Origin: Bacteroidota bacterium
GTDB taxonomy: Bacteria > Bacteroidota > Bacteroidia > Sphingobacteriales > Sphingobacteriaceae
Reading direction: 5' to 3'
NCBI GenBank assembly: GCA_021794195.1
Contig: JAJYRG010000002.1
Span: 1 to 64,000, forward strand
Length of the DNA stretch: 64,000 nt
In this document: positions 17,392 to 27,884 of the stretch, one piece after another
How the letters are laid out: each line of letters starts with the position of its first letter
How positions within the stretch are numbered: position 1 is the first letter of the stretch
Translations under genes and position numbers: made by a program
The notes under the pieces: generated by a model
Seen by the model: only the letters and a program-made list of their open reading frames with translations
Told to the model about the DNA's origin: nothing
Database searches by the model: none

Positions 17392-18356
17392 TTGATTCTA
17401 CTTGTCGTAAAATTTACTAACTGTTCTAACCCTGTTTTATAGGTGCTGTTTGGGAATTGTTCGAGTATTGTAAAAGCTTCTTCTTTAAATTGATTCATTT
17501 TACTTTCAGCATATTCCAATCCTCCGCTTTGACGGACAAAATCAATGACCTGCTCGACCTTTTCTTTCTCGCCTCTATGATTTTTAATTAAATTGATGAT
17601 GCGTCTCTTCTCTACCCAACCCACATTTTTCAATGCATAAATAAGGGGCAAAGTAAGTTTTTTTTCTTTGATATCATTGCCCAAAGGTTTCCCGACATCA
17701 TCTGTTCCAAAATCAAAAAGATCGTCTTTTATTTGAAAAGCTAAGCCTATTTTTTCGCCAAAATCTTTCATTTTGCTTACTAGTTCTTCAGAGGCGCCTG
17801 CTGAAACCGCTCCGCTCGCACAACAGGAAGAAATCAAAGATGCGGTTTTTTTTCTAATGATTTCATAATATACATCTTCTTCTATATCCAAATGTCTTGC
17901 CTTTTCAATTTGCAGTAATTCCCCTTCGCTCATTTCTTCCACTGCTTCTGCTACGATTTTTAACAACTTATACTCTTCGTTTTTAACGGATAACAGCAAG
18001 CCTTTAGCTAATAAATAATCGCCGATAAGGACAGCGATTTTATTTTTCCATAAAGCATTGATTGAGAAAAAACCTCTTCTCTCGTTTGCATTGTCCACCA
18101 CATCGTCATGTACTAAAGAAGCTGTATGCAAGAGCTCCACTAATGCTGCACCTCTGTATGTAGACTCTGAAATCTCTCCGCAAAGGCCTGCTGAAAAGAA
18201 AACAAACATAGGCCGCATTTGTTTCCCTTTTGTCTTAAGAATATATTGAGTTATCTTATTTAACAAAGGTGCTGAACTTCGCATGGATTGTTTGAAGTAA
18301 CTTTCAAACTTCGCGAGTTCATGGGTGATGGGTTTTTGTATCTCTTTTAGTTTCAA
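17388..18356 (-). CDS. Polyprenyl diphosphate synthase
   Basis: HTASLVHDDVVDNANERRG and FQIKDDLFDF aspartate-rich motifs. Confidence 0.95.
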   Translation of the reverse strand: MKLKEIQKPITHELAKFESYFKQSMRSSAPLLNKITQYILKTKGKQMRPMFVFFSAGLCGEISESTYRGAALVELLHTASLVHDDVVDNANERRGFFSINALWKNKIAVLIGDYLLAKGLLLSVKNEEYKLLKIVAEAVEEMSEGELLQIEKARHLDIEEDVYYEIIRKKTASLISSCCASGAVSAGASEELVSKMKDFGEKIGLAFQIKDDLFDFGTDDVGKPLGNDIKEKKLTLPLIYALKNVGWVEKRRIINLIKNHRGEKEKVEQVIDFVRQSGGLEYAESKMNQFKEEAFTILEQFPNSTYKTGLEQLVNFTTSRIK

Positions 18357-18413
18357 GACTTTATTTAATTGCCTTTTTTGAATCCTTAAATCGTTGTAAA
18401 TATAACTAAAAGA

Positions 18414-18977
18414 TTACAGAGCCGCGGCAGCCTTTTCCAATTCTTTATACCATGCTTCGCCATAGCTTTTTATGAGCGGATCTTTAAGGAATTTGTATAT
18501 CGGCACTTTCAATTGCTTGCCTAAGGTACAAGCATCGTCGCAGATACTCCAGCGATCGTAATAGAGTGCGTCAAAATCTGGATATTTTGTAACCCGGATA
18601 GGGTAGAGGTAACATGAAGTAGGCTTTTGCCAGTCGATAACTTTATCTTCATAAGCTTTTTCTATACCACATTTCGCAATGCCGTTTTCAAAAATGGCAA
18701 AAGCACACTCTTTATTTTTATCCACGCAGCTGGTCGTCCATTCACCTTCCCAGTCTAAAACATGTGTGCCTTGTTTTTCAATTGTTTTTATACCTTTATC
18801 TGTGAGGTAAGGTTTTATTTTTTGATATATTTCTGGAAGCATATCTGCTTCCTCTTGTGTGAGAGGGGCTCCTGACTCGCCCTCTACACAGCAAGCACCT
18901 TTGCATCTTTTTATATTACAAACAAAATCATGTGTGATAATATCCTTATGAACCAATACGTTTCCGATTTCAAGCAT
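18414..18977 (-). CDS. DUF3109 family protein
   Basis: Cys-rich CNIKRCKGACCVEGESGAPLT...CYLYPIRV..C pattern. Confidence 0.8.
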   Translation of the reverse strand: MLEIGNVLVHKDIITHDFVCNIKRCKGACCVEGESGAPLTQEEADMLPEIYQKIKPYLTDKGIKTIEKQGTHVLDWEGEWTTSCVDKNKECAFAIFENGIAKCGIEKAYEDKVIDWQKPTSCYLYPIRVTKYPDFDALYYDRWSICDDACTLGKQLKVPIYKFLKDPLIKSYGEAWYKELEKAAAAL

Positions 18978-18983
18978 GTTTTA

Positions 18984-19775
18984 TTATTTAGAATAACTTA
19001 CCTTTTTACCTAAAGTATATTTTAATCCCTTAGCTTTTACAAGTTCCATCGTCACTGAGCCTATGAGTATTTCTACATTGGCTTTTACAGGAATCCTATT
19101 GCCATCGTTGGTCACCCATAAATATAACCGGCTGTCTTTTTTGAAAATTCTACCGGGTTTGATTTCAGGACTGAGTTTAATACATTCTATCTTGCCTAAG
19201 CTGGTGTTGATGGTTTCTATGCCGATATATTCCACTCCGAGGGTTTCTATTTCGTCATTTAAAAAATAGGTAATTTCAAACCTGTCGCCCTTTTTTAGTT
19301 TACTGAGATCTAAGTTTCGAGAGAAATAATAAGCAGACACTAAATCAAAAAATTGATCGGTAGGGCTGGTGAAGGTACCTTTCTTGCCTTTTACTTTACG
19401 GTTTGTATGGTCAAAAGAAGCATGTTCGGTGCGTCTGTATCTTCCCTCCCGGATGTTTTCAGTGTATAAATAGGGCATGTAATTATCGCCATCTATATAT
19501 GATTTGTAATAGTTTTCTACAGTATAGAATACCGAAAAAGCTCCAGAAGTTTTCCCATATGCCTTTAATAAATAGGTATTCGGGTTACTAAATCTCAAGT
19601 TGGATTTTTCTACTTTAAGTGTGCCGGTGGCCGCAGAAATAATCCCATATTTTAATTTATAAGTCAACTCTTCTCCTTCTTTGAAGGTTGGGTTGGGCAA
19701 ATAATCAAGAGATTGGCTCTTCGCAACAACTGTGATAATATTAAAAAGAAAAATAAAATATACTATCTTTTTCAT
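18984..19775 (-). CDS. DUF3108 domain-containing exported protein
   Basis: Signal peptide; FKEGEELTYKLKYGIISAATGTLKVE...LWVTNDGNRIPVKANVEILIGSVTMEL. Confidence 0.8.
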   Translation of the reverse strand: MKKIVYFIFLFNIITVVAKSQSLDYLPNPTFKEGEELTYKLKYGIISAATGTLKVEKSNLRFSNPNTYLLKAYGKTSGAFSVFYTVENYYKSYIDGDNYMPYLYTENIREGRYRRTEHASFDHTNRKVKGKKGTFTSPTDQFFDLVSAYYFSRNLDLSKLKKGDRFEITYFLNDEIETLGVEYIGIETINTSLGKIECIKLSPEIKPGRIFKKDSRLYLWVTNDGNRIPVKANVEILIGSVTMELVKAKGLKYTLGKKVSYSK

Positions 19776-19805
19776 ACAAATATGACCGGAGAAAGTTCGA
19801 ATGGT

Positions 19806-20321
19806 TTAAGATCTGCGTTTATATACGGGGACTGTAGAACAGGGTTCGCCGTACATAATACTCTTTGCCACTCCGTGTAACTTTTTTGTAAAGGAAACAA
19901 AGGCAGCTTCCGGAAGTGGTTTGTCGCTGCATCCTTTTATTACCATGCGTTTGTCTTGATATTGTGAAAAATCGATTTGACGGATAGCTTCCAGATAAAG
20001 GTTTTCCTCAACTTCTTCGCGAGTACCAAAATGAATGCTCGCTGCATAATCTGCAAACTTTGTAGTGAGTAACATATAGGCCCAAGTCGGTACTATAGCG
20101 TCAGCACTACAAGTTATACCAATATGTTTGTCCCTATATTGTGCCCAATCATGTTCTTTGACAAAGCTTCTGAAATCCTTTTCTTTTAGGATAAGACCAT
20201 GGAAAAGGTTCTCCTTGATATCATAAATAACAATTTCTTTTTTAGGTGCAAAATTCTGGAGATCGATGGTAATTAAGCCGCTTTTTGCTACCTTATTTAC
20301 TATTTTCTCTTCTATTTTCAT
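19806..20321 (-). CDS. DUF2480 family protein
   Basis: IDLQNFAPKKEIVIYDIKENLFHGLILKEKDFR...WAQYRDKHIGITCSADAIVPTWAYMLL. Confidence 0.75.
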   Translation of the reverse strand: MKIEEKIVNKVAKSGLITIDLQNFAPKKEIVIYDIKENLFHGLILKEKDFRSFVKEHDWAQYRDKHIGITCSADAIVPTWAYMLLTTKFADYAASIHFGTREEVEENLYLEAIRQIDFSQYQDKRMVIKGCSDKPLPEAAFVSFTKKLHGVAKSIMYGEPCSTVPVYKRRS

Positions 20322-20334
20322 TTTTCTATAAATT

Positions 20335-20364
20335 AAAAAAGCTGGACGAGAACTCTCGCCCAGC
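20335..20364 (-). terminator. Rho-independent terminator for the minus-strand ppiD-like gene
   Basis: gctggacgag-aact-ctcgcccagc hairpin (one mismatch) followed on the minus strand by a T-run. Confidence 0.7.
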
Positions 20365-20386
20365 TTCTAATGTAAGTATTTTTTTG

Positions 20387-22501
20387 TTAATAGAATCTAA
20401 TTCGGTTGTCATCTATTTTTGCTTCTCCTTTTAACGCTTCAAATATAGCGCTGAAGGCTGCTTGCTGATAAGCGGAAAGCTGTATGTCTCTTTGTGTTTT
20501 GATCTCAGATTCGATGAGTTTATCCGGGTTAACAAAACTTTCGACTTCTACGGCATATACGCCTGTTTCCCCTTTTATAGCTTTTGACGGAGTGTTGGGC
20601 TGCAAACCAAAAACTGTCCCAATAACGGCTGGTTCTTGTGAGACTCCGGGTATAACGGGGTTTGCAAAGCTTGCTTCTTCAACATTTGCGATAGATTTGC
20701 CTAACTTTTTGGCGGCAGCTTCTAAAGAACTTCCTTCATCAATTGCCTTGTTGATTTTTTCTTTTAATATTTTTGCCCTTGCTTCATTTTTCACCTTTGA
20801 ATCTATACGTTTTTTTACGGCTTCTAAAGGCAACTGTCCTTTCTTTTGAATACCGACGAGGCGAGCGACGATGAAAGCGTCTTCGCTTTCGTACACCTTA
20901 TCAGATACTGCTCCTTCTTTGGCTTCAAAAGCCCATCTGGCTAAGTCACGAGGTATTTCAGTTGAATTGTACTGAGAAGCCATAGCATTTGTGTTTTCCA
21001 CTTTTTGCAGTTCTAAATCTTGCTTATCAGCTTCCTCTACAAAATTATCTTCGTTCAGTGCGGAGAAGAAATTATTTGCTTTTTTGTAAGCGTCGTTTGT
21101 CGTTTCTTTGCTGCTGTGGATAGGAAAATCTACGATTGCTGCTTTGACAATTTTAGAGTTTCCAATTTGTTTTTCGATGCGGATAATGTGGACACCATAT
21201 TGTGAGTTTACCGTTATTACATCCCCGGCTTTGCCTTCAAAAACAGCTTCTTCAAATTCGGGAATCATTTGTCCTCTCGGGAAAGTACCCAAATCCCCAC
21301 CGTTTATCTTGGATTGTTCATCTACGCTAAACTCTACAGCCAGAGCAGAAAAACTGTCCCCTCCCTCAATTAATTTTTTAATAGAGTCGGCTTTTGCGGT
21401 TGCTTTATCCAGGCCTCCTTCTTTTGTTGCATCCAATAAAATGTGGCTTGCCTGTACAGAATCGGGGCTGAACTTTGTGTCCATCACTTTTGCAATTTGG
21501 TAAGCTCCTTCGTTTAGTATAGGGCCTACAGTTTCTCCTTCCTCTCTGTTGAAAAGTAAAGTATCTAAGCCTGAATTCAGTTCATTTTTTGAGTAATATT
21601 TTACTGGATACTTTGTCTCTGAATGGATGCTTACAAAAAGGGAGTCATCCGTAGATTCAATAAGTTCTTTTTTAAGGTTTTCGATGTTGGTAAAAGCAGC
21701 GGATGTATCTGCAGCGCTAGGTCTTGCATCAAAAACTATATACTCTAGAGAGCGGGTTTCTTCTTTATTAAGAAACTCTTTTTTATGTTCATCATAATAA
21801 GCTTTATAATCAGCGTCGTTTATTTCAATTTCCGAATCTTCCACAGATCCATAATCTAAAACCAAATAGTTGAAATTGGCAAGTTTATTTTCAGATTCAT
21901 ACTTATCTTTAACTTCTAATGCAGTAATGTACAATGAGTTGTTAAGTAAGTTGCTGTATTTTTCACTTTGCTTTTCATTTAACACATTATCTAAGAGCAT
22001 TTCCCACTGCTGGTTCATTTGAGGGTCAACCTGCCCGGATTTCACTTGCTCTAAAAATTGGTTTAAGAAGTTCCGATCAAACTCTCCCGTTTCGGGGTTG
22101 GTAAAAGCTTGGGTGATTTGCATAGACGGGTTAGAGCCGTGTACCATATCATTTAACTCGTCTTTAGAAACATTAAGCCCAATTTTTTTAATTTCTTCTT
22201 TTAAAAGTTCTTGTGAGATATACTGATCCCATACTTGTTCTACGGCAAAGCTTCTCATTTGAGCATTGGCGCTACCTCCTCCCATCTGGTTTTGGTACAT
22301 AGAAACCGTTTGATCTACCTGGCTGTTGAACTCAGTGTAATCTATAGAATTTCCGTTGATACTTCCTACTGCATTTTGGTTTCTTGACCAAAATGGTGTA
22401 CCATAATTAATTACATCTCCTAATAAAAACGCAACAATTGCTAAACCGATTAGAAAGATTAATAATCCTGCGCGGTTTCGCAAATAGCCCATTATTCCCA
22501 T
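20387..22501 (-). CDS. Peptidylprolyl isomerase, SurA/PpiD-like, membrane-anchored
   Basis: N-term TM, SurA_N-like region, rotamase domain VQASHILLDATKEGG...FSVDEQSKINGGDLGTFPRGQMIPEFEEAVF. Confidence 0.88.
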   Translation of the reverse strand: MGIMGYLRNRAGLLIFLIGLAIVAFLLGDVINYGTPFWSRNQNAVGSINGNSIDYTEFNSQVDQTVSMYQNQMGGGSANAQMRSFAVEQVWDQYISQELLKEEIKKIGLNVSKDELNDMVHGSNPSMQITQAFTNPETGEFDRNFLNQFLEQVKSGQVDPQMNQQWEMLLDNVLNEKQSEKYSNLLNNSLYITALEVKDKYESENKLANFNYLVLDYGSVEDSEIEINDADYKAYYDEHKKEFLNKEETRSLEYIVFDARPSAADTSAAFTNIENLKKELIESTDDSLFVSIHSETKYPVKYYSKNELNSGLDTLLFNREEGETVGPILNEGAYQIAKVMDTKFSPDSVQASHILLDATKEGGLDKATAKADSIKKLIEGGDSFSALAVEFSVDEQSKINGGDLGTFPRGQMIPEFEEAVFEGKAGDVITVNSQYGVHIIRIEKQIGNSKIVKAAIVDFPIHSSKETTNDAYKKANNFFSALNEDNFVEEADKQDLELQKVENTNAMASQYNSTEIPRDLARWAFEAKEGAVSDKVYESEDAFIVARLVGIQKKGQLPLEAVKKRIDSKVKNEARAKILKEKINKAIDEGSSLEAAAKKLGKSIANVEEASFANPVIPGVSQEPAVIGTVFGLQPNTPSKAIKGETGVYAVEVESFVNPDKLIESEIKTQRDIQLSAYQQAAFSAIFEALKGEAKIDDNRIRFY

Positions 22502-22650
22502 AATCTCAATACTAAGTTATACGTCAGTGTTTTATTCTTTAATTCTTCTTCATTTTTAAAATGAGGTGCAAGATACAACTTTTATGAAATAAAAGAATAT
22601 TATTTTGCATATAGTCCTATTTTTTTCAAACAGCTATACGCAGTATCTTG

Positions 22651-23268
22651 TTATCTTCCGAAGGATGGAAACTGAGAGTCATCAGTAGAAATATAATAGC
22701 CGGTCATATTTTCTCCGATTATATTTTCAAAGTCTAAATCAGATGTAAAAGAAGAGGCCTGTAAGTCCCCCCGATCATCTTTGAATAAGAGGACGATCGG
22801 CACGGTATTATAGTATCTTTCCTCTTTTTCATCATGGAAGAGTTCTTCCGTTTTAATAACCGAACCATCAGCCCTAGTGACTACCACATTTTTCCTGAAT
22901 TCTGTTAATCCTTTTGATTGTCTTTGAATGGCATAATCCGAACGGATACGTTGCGCTTCTTCCCCATTTTCGTCAAAAAAAAGAATTTCTACTCCTTTTG
23001 TGAACTCATAATTACCGGTTGTATCATGAAAAGTACGCATTTCTGGCGCCTGCAATTCGGCTTTTACTTGAGCTGAATCACTATAAATTACGGTAACGTT
23101 TTTAGAGATGTCTACTGCTTCTTCTTCTTGTATGTTGGCTATGCGCTCTATATCCTTCATATCATTTACGCAAGCACTAAATAAAGGCAGTAAGATAATA
23201 ATGTAAAAAGACCAAGATCCTTTTGCTATCGAAAATGATGATATAGACGTTGTTAGGCCGTTAATCAT
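22651..23268 (-). CDS. lptC: LPS export ABC transporter periplasmic protein LptC
   Basis: Lipoprotein-like N-term; MRTFHDTTGNYEFTKGVEILFFDENGEEAQRIRSDYAIQRQSKGLTEFRKNVVV. Confidence 0.8.
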   Translation of the reverse strand: MINGLTTSISSFSIAKGSWSFYIIILLPLFSACVNDMKDIERIANIQEEEAVDISKNVTVIYSDSAQVKAELQAPEMRTFHDTTGNYEFTKGVEILFFDENGEEAQRIRSDYAIQRQSKGLTEFRKNVVVTRADGSVIKTEELFHDEKEERYYNTVPIVLLFKDDRGDLQASSFTSDLDFENIIGENMTGYYISTDDSQFPSFGR

Positions 23269-24691
23269 GTCTTCTTTTCCGAAACCACGAATCGTTAATA
23301 CTGAGGCTTAAATTTAAATTGATATAACGCTCCCGTACCAAATTATTCGACAAGGTTCCCAATTGCCCCGCTTCTGCAGATATGTTGATAGATGAAAATG
23401 TTTGTCCAAAATTAGTTTCGGGAAGAGGGAAACCAAATCCAACCGTAATAGCCATATCGTTGATATCTGTTCCTTTTAATTTATAAGGTAATCGATTATA
23501 TCGAAAACCTAAGCGATAGTCTACTTGGTTAAGAAAGTTAATTGATGTTGGATCAGGTTTTACTTGTCCGCCTATCGAAAAACCATAGTCTTTGCCCAGA
23601 GGTTGCTCATTTACCCGGGTTTGAAAATCACTCCAGTCTGTATATTTAAAATCTGCGCCGACCATCCAATTGTAGCCTTTTGCAACAGAAATTCCTACAT
23701 TGTGTTTTAAAGGGAGGTTGATTTTTCTTGAAGGGCTTTTGGTAAGGCTGATTGTATCTTTTGCAATTTGATCACTCACATCTGTGCCTGTAAAAGGGTC
23801 GCTTCGGGTGATTAACCGGGTAGAGGTATTTGTCAGTGTGTTGTTTAATGAACCTGAATAACCGATAGTGATGTGCTTATTGTTTCCCAATGGTTTGAAG
23901 TACTGCAGACCGTAATCGACTGTAGCGCCTTTGATCTCCCTTTTCTCACTCAATACGGAGCTGTAGGCACGTAGGTTAACCGGGAAGTCAATGGATGATA
24001 TATCTGACAAGTGTCCGAAGATCAATCCTACATTTGCTCCTACGCTTAATCCTTTGACAGGAGAAACTCCGTAGCCAATAAAAGCTTTGTTTAATCCCCC
24101 TTCTCCTGAAATATTTTGTTTGTACTGAATCGTGTCCAATACTCGTGTTTCAGAATTTGAATAGCCGACATCTGAAAAAGGCAGTAACCCGAATGCAAAT
24201 CCTCCGGCTTTCCCAGATAAAGGGATACCGATTACAATTTGACTAAAGGCAAAGTCAGCTGTATGATCGGAAATCGAACCTTTGCTTAATTGAGTTATGT
24301 TGCCATACATAGCGGCTTCGAAAACAGTTCTCTGCAATCCGGAATAGGCAGCAGGGTTCGAAACATTTAATACAGGCATACCACTTAGATATCTCAGACC
24401 TGTGGAAATATTCCCCATCGCGCGCATTTGGGGAGAATAATCGCCGCGCATCTGACCTATACCGTATTCTGAATAAGGAGAATGTGAGGAGGATTTTTGA
24501 GCAAAACTCACCAAACTCATACTTGTAAATAAAAAGAGTACGAGAATAACTTTCTGAATATTATTAATAGACACCAATTGGGTAAAATTGTTCATAGAAA
24601 ACGAATAACACTTTTTAGCTGTACAGCGCAAAATTATCAAACTGGCCGTGAAAAACAAACTCATTCTCATTAATAGATAGAGTCCCGCCAA
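23261..24691 (-). CDS. Putative outer membrane beta-barrel protein
   Basis: SPYSEYGIGQMRGDYSPQMRAMGNISTGLRY..., beta-strand-rich; genuine start likely internal (MNNFTQLV...). Confidence 0.65.
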   Translation of the reverse strand: MAGLYLLMRMSLFFTASLIILRCTAKKCYSFSMNNFTQLVSINNIQKVILVLFLFTSMSLVSFAQKSSSHSPYSEYGIGQMRGDYSPQMRAMGNISTGLRYLSGMPVLNVSNPAAYSGLQRTVFEAAMYGNITQLSKGSISDHTADFAFSQIVIGIPLSGKAGGFAFGLLPFSDVGYSNSETRVLDTIQYKQNISGEGGLNKAFIGYGVSPVKGLSVGANVGLIFGHLSDISSIDFPVNLRAYSSVLSEKREIKGATVDYGLQYFKPLGNNKHITIGYSGSLNNTLTNTSTRLITRSDPFTGTDVSDQIAKDTISLTKSPSRKINLPLKHNVGISVAKGYNWMVGADFKYTDWSDFQTRVNEQPLGKDYGFSIGGQVKPDPTSINFLNQVDYRLGFRYNRLPYKLKGTDINDMAITVGFGFPLPETNFGQTFSSINISAEAGQLGTLSNNLVRERYINLNLSLSINDSWFRKRRHD

Positions 24692-24772
24692 TTTGCTACA
24701 AAGCTATTTAATTTTTACTTAATCTTTATTGTTAACATGTTAAAAAAGGTTAATAGGTTGATGTTAAGTTGT

Positions 24773-25756
24773 TTACGAATACTGTAGATACAGAATACAA
24801 GCTATGAGTGATAAGAATAGAGGTTCATATACCCATTTATTCTGTGCTGAAGTGTAATAATAAGCAAAACAAATAGCCAAACCTGGCGCCATTAATAAAA
24901 AATGATGAAGTTCAGCAGCTTCAAAAATAAAGAATGAAATAATCAAAAGAGAAATCATATATACGACGAGCTGGAAAGACTTTCGAAGCTGCACTATGCT
25001 TTTGAAAAAATATTTACGAAGAGCAGAAAAGAAAAATATGAGCATGGGCAAAATGGGAATTAAGATCAGGAACTCTTTTATCTCCCAGTTCTTCGGAATT
25101 GAAAGTTTTTTTATTTCGGGGGTTAATAAGGAATAAAACTCCGGTAACCTATCCAACCAGAAATACATTAGACCCAGTAAAAAATAAACGACTCCAAATC
25201 CAAAGAGCGGAGACGCCCATTCTTTCCATGAAAATCCCCGGAAAATATTCAAGCTAATCCATAGGAGAGGCATCATGATAATAAAAGGATAGTATAAAAG
25301 CGTACCAGCAGCCACCATTAACCCTAAATCAAACAACAAGCCCCTTACTTCATTTATTGTTCCAATTTTAAAGAGTTTGCTAAGCATCCATATTATGATG
25401 AAGTTGCACAGAAGGATAGGAGAAAATACCAGAAAGTCTGGTAGTGCGCAAGCAAGAGAAACAAAAAGCAGAACAGTTAAATAGTTAGGTGTCTTTAAGA
25501 GATTGAAATTGACCACAAGCCTGTTGAGAGCGAACCCTTGCATGAAAACAAGAATTAAAGAAATAAACACTCCGTTAAGCGGAGAGATAAAATCTTGCAC
25601 TGTTACAGGCAATGCCTGAGGCTCATCTAAGCTGAAATTTGTTTTTGACAGAAGCTCCGAAGAGTTAAAAAAAATCCCTACACTTATGAGTAGGCCAATC
25701 AAAATAGCATAAAGAATATTGGCAGGTGAGTATTTTCGAAATTGGCGTATTAGCAT
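24773..25756 (-). CDS. Multi-spanning membrane protein (DUF6427-like)
   Basis: About 9-10 hydrophobic segments; MLIRQFRKYSPANILYAILIGLLI. Confidence 0.6.
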   Translation of the reverse strand: MLIRQFRKYSPANILYAILIGLLISVGIFFNSSELLSKTNFSLDEPQALPVTVQDFISPLNGVFISLILVFMQGFALNRLVVNFNLLKTPNYLTVLLFVSLACALPDFLVFSPILLCNFIIIWMLSKLFKIGTINEVRGLLFDLGLMVAAGTLLYYPFIIMMPLLWISLNIFRGFSWKEWASPLFGFGVVYFLLGLMYFWLDRLPEFYSLLTPEIKKLSIPKNWEIKEFLILIPILPMLIFFFSALRKYFFKSIVQLRKSFQLVVYMISLLIISFFIFEAAELHHFLLMAPGLAICFAYYYTSAQNKWVYEPLFLSLIACILYLQYS

Positions 25757-25779
25757 GTTTTAATCGAGTCGGCTTTTCG

Positions 25780-26004
25780 CTATACTTCTCTTTTGTTAAA
25801 CTCTTCTTCCAGTTTAGAGATTTTTTTATCCAATAAAAAGAGATAGAGGGCTATGCCAAAAAATATTACTAAAACAACTAATACGACGACATATATTTTG
25901 CCGGAAGCCCGCAGATCAAATGCCATATCGACGGAGTTTGCAGCCTGGAGTTGCATCATGCCTCCAAATAACATAATTATAAATAAAAAATATTTTAACT
26001 TCAT
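25780..26004 (-). CDS. ccmD: CcmD family protein
   Basis: Short protein with one C-terminal TM and a charged tail, directly after ccmC. Confidence 0.7.
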   Translation of the reverse strand: MKLKYFLFIIMLFGGMMQLQAANSVDMAFDLRASGKIYVVVLVVLVIFFGIALYLFLLDKKISKLEEEFNKREV

Positions 26005-26666
26005 GACATTGAATTTTTTCTATCGTTTAATATTCTAAGTCTATATCGCAAAGAGCACAGCCAGATTCCTATCATAATCCACCCTATCACAGCAGTATAA
26101 AATACCGGTCGCATATTGTTGTCCATATCGAGATCCCCAAACGTAGAATTCCCTCCACTTCCTGGGTGCAGTGAATCAGTCATTTTAGGTAAGATATACA
26201 ACATGACAATCATAATCGGGAAAGCAAAAATATTGTAAACTGCAGATATTTTTGCTTTTTTTTGCTCTTCTTCCAAGGCGTTTCTTAAAACTAAATAAGC
26301 TAAGTACATAAGCGTAGCTATGGCTGAACCATTTAATTTGGGATCATTCGGCCAAGGTTCACCCCATGTAATATTCGCCCAGAGCATACCTGTTACCAAG
26401 CCTAATGCACAAAAGAGCACTCCGGTATTTACAGCTTCCACTGCAAGAATGTCGTCTTTGTGATTACCATTTTTTAAATACTTTATACTGTATATCACGG
26501 AAATCAGATATAAGCTTATCATAGTAAACCACATCGGCACGTGATAGTAAACATTTCGAATTGTTTCGTTGAGTATAGGAAGCTCAGGAACCGGGGCTAA
26601 AAATCCGGCTATTAAGGTTAAGCCTACCAATACAACAGCCAAAACTTTCCACCATTTTTTTCTCAT
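26001..26666 (-). CDS. ccmC: Cytochrome c biogenesis protein CcmC (heme handling)
   Basis: VYYHVPMWFTM and WANITWGEPWPNDPKLNGSA (WWD-type motif). Confidence 0.88.
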   Translation of the reverse strand: MRKKWWKVLAVVLVGLTLIAGFLAPVPELPILNETIRNVYYHVPMWFTMISLYLISVIYSIKYLKNGNHKDDILAVEAVNTGVLFCALGLVTGMLWANITWGEPWPNDPKLNGSAIATLMYLAYLVLRNALEEEQKKAKISAVYNIFAFPIMIVMLYILPKMTDSLHPGSGGNSTFGDLDMDNNMRPVFYTAVIGWIMIGIWLCSLRYRLRILNDRKNSMS

Positions 26667-26688
26667 TTTGACAAAAATTTAGAGGATG

Positions 26689-27348
26689 TTAATCACGCCA
26701 AAGGTACGGAAATAACAACAAAGAAATGGTAATTGTAATAAGATTAATAAATATAAGAAGAAGGATATCTTTAAGACTTGCTGAGGAATTCATCTCTTGT
26801 ATAGCGCCTAAAGAAAGTTTGATGAGCACCATAAGGAGAGGGATGATTATGGGAAAGCTTAATATAGCCATAAGTGTGTTGTTGCCATCTGCTTTAGCAC
26901 TTATGCCCGCGACCATTGTAAAAACAGTTGCGAAGCTTATGCTTCCCAAGAGAATGCTTATACTGTAAAGCCCTAAATTCCCGACCGGATTCTGAAACAT
27001 TAGGCTGTAAATAGTAAAGGCAATGAAAGTCAGCAGTAACATCAACAAGGAATTGTAGATGATTTTAGCTAGAATTATTGCTTTCGGACTGGCAATTGTA
27101 TAGTAGTAAAGTTGTTTTTCCGAACTTTCGGAAAGAAAACTTTTACTCATGGCGTTTATGGAGGCGAAAAGCAAAATAATCCAAAAAAGTGCGTTCCACA
27201 CTTCGGGTTTTACGGCGTTGAATGATTGGTAGCAAACAAAAACAGTGGAAACTATATACAAAATAATACTATTGATGGCGTATTTTGATCGCCATTCAAG
27301 AGTGATGTCTTTATATATTAATGCTCTTATCTGCTTATATAAATTCAT
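26689..27348 (-). CDS. ccmB: Heme exporter protein CcmB
   Basis: Six TM; IRALIYKDITLEWRSKYA, FASINAMSKSFLSESSEKQLYYY. Confidence 0.85.
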   Translation of the reverse strand: MNLYKQIRALIYKDITLEWRSKYAINSIILYIVSTVFVCYQSFNAVKPEVWNALFWIILLFASINAMSKSFLSESSEKQLYYYTIASPKAIILAKIIYNSLLMLLLTFIAFTIYSLMFQNPVGNLGLYSISILLGSISFATVFTMVAGISAKADGNNTLMAILSFPIIIPLLMVLIKLSLGAIQEMNSSASLKDILLLIFINLITITISLLLFPYLWRD

Positions 27349-27399
27349 TGTAGGACAAAGATATACAAAATCTTGTTCCTTGCCCTACAGAAAATCCCC

Positions 27400-27774
27400 T
27401 TAAGCTTTTTTAGCTTTAGTTTTCATACTTCTCGCTTCAGATTCAGCTTTATCGGCTAAGTCAGAGGTTGTCTCTTTTACTTTGGAACTCACTTTTTCTT
27501 TGGCATCTCTTGTTTTATCCACTAGATCTTTCCCTTTTTCCTTTGCTTTATCCGTGAGTTCAGATATTTCTTTTTTTGCTTTCTTTGCGATCTTTTCTGC
27601 TTTTTTTAATTCTTTTTTTGAAAGTTCTTTTAGGCTTTCATTTAGATCTTTTAAATTTTTGTTAGCTCTGTCTAACTGCTTTTGTCCATCTTCCGTAGCT
27701 AATAAATAATAGGCCGCAGTACCTGCAGCTAAGCCTAACAAGGCAAATGCAATTAATCCGTTTTTGTTTTTCAT
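27400..27774 (-). CDS. YtxH-like protein, Lys-rich amphipathic repeats
   Basis: GLIAFALLGLAAGTAAYYLLATEDGQK followed by K/E heptad-like repeats. Confidence 0.7.
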   Translation of the reverse strand: MKNKNGLIAFALLGLAAGTAAYYLLATEDGQKQLDRANKNLKDLNESLKELSKKELKKAEKIAKKAKKEISELTDKAKEKGKDLVDKTRDAKEKVSSKVKETTSDLADKAESEARSMKTKAKKA

Positions 27775-27884
27775 CTTCTTTTCTTTTTATAAGTTAACGA
27801 CATTACACGTTTTTCAAGTGTTTCAATTATAGAAACTACAAGCAATGCCCGTTCCAAAAAATACTCTTCCTCTCTAATCTACTT

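Noticed and set aside
20484-21503. Plus-strand ORFs of 121 and 131 aa
   Set aside because: Antisense to the PPIase gene; Ser-rich shadow translations.
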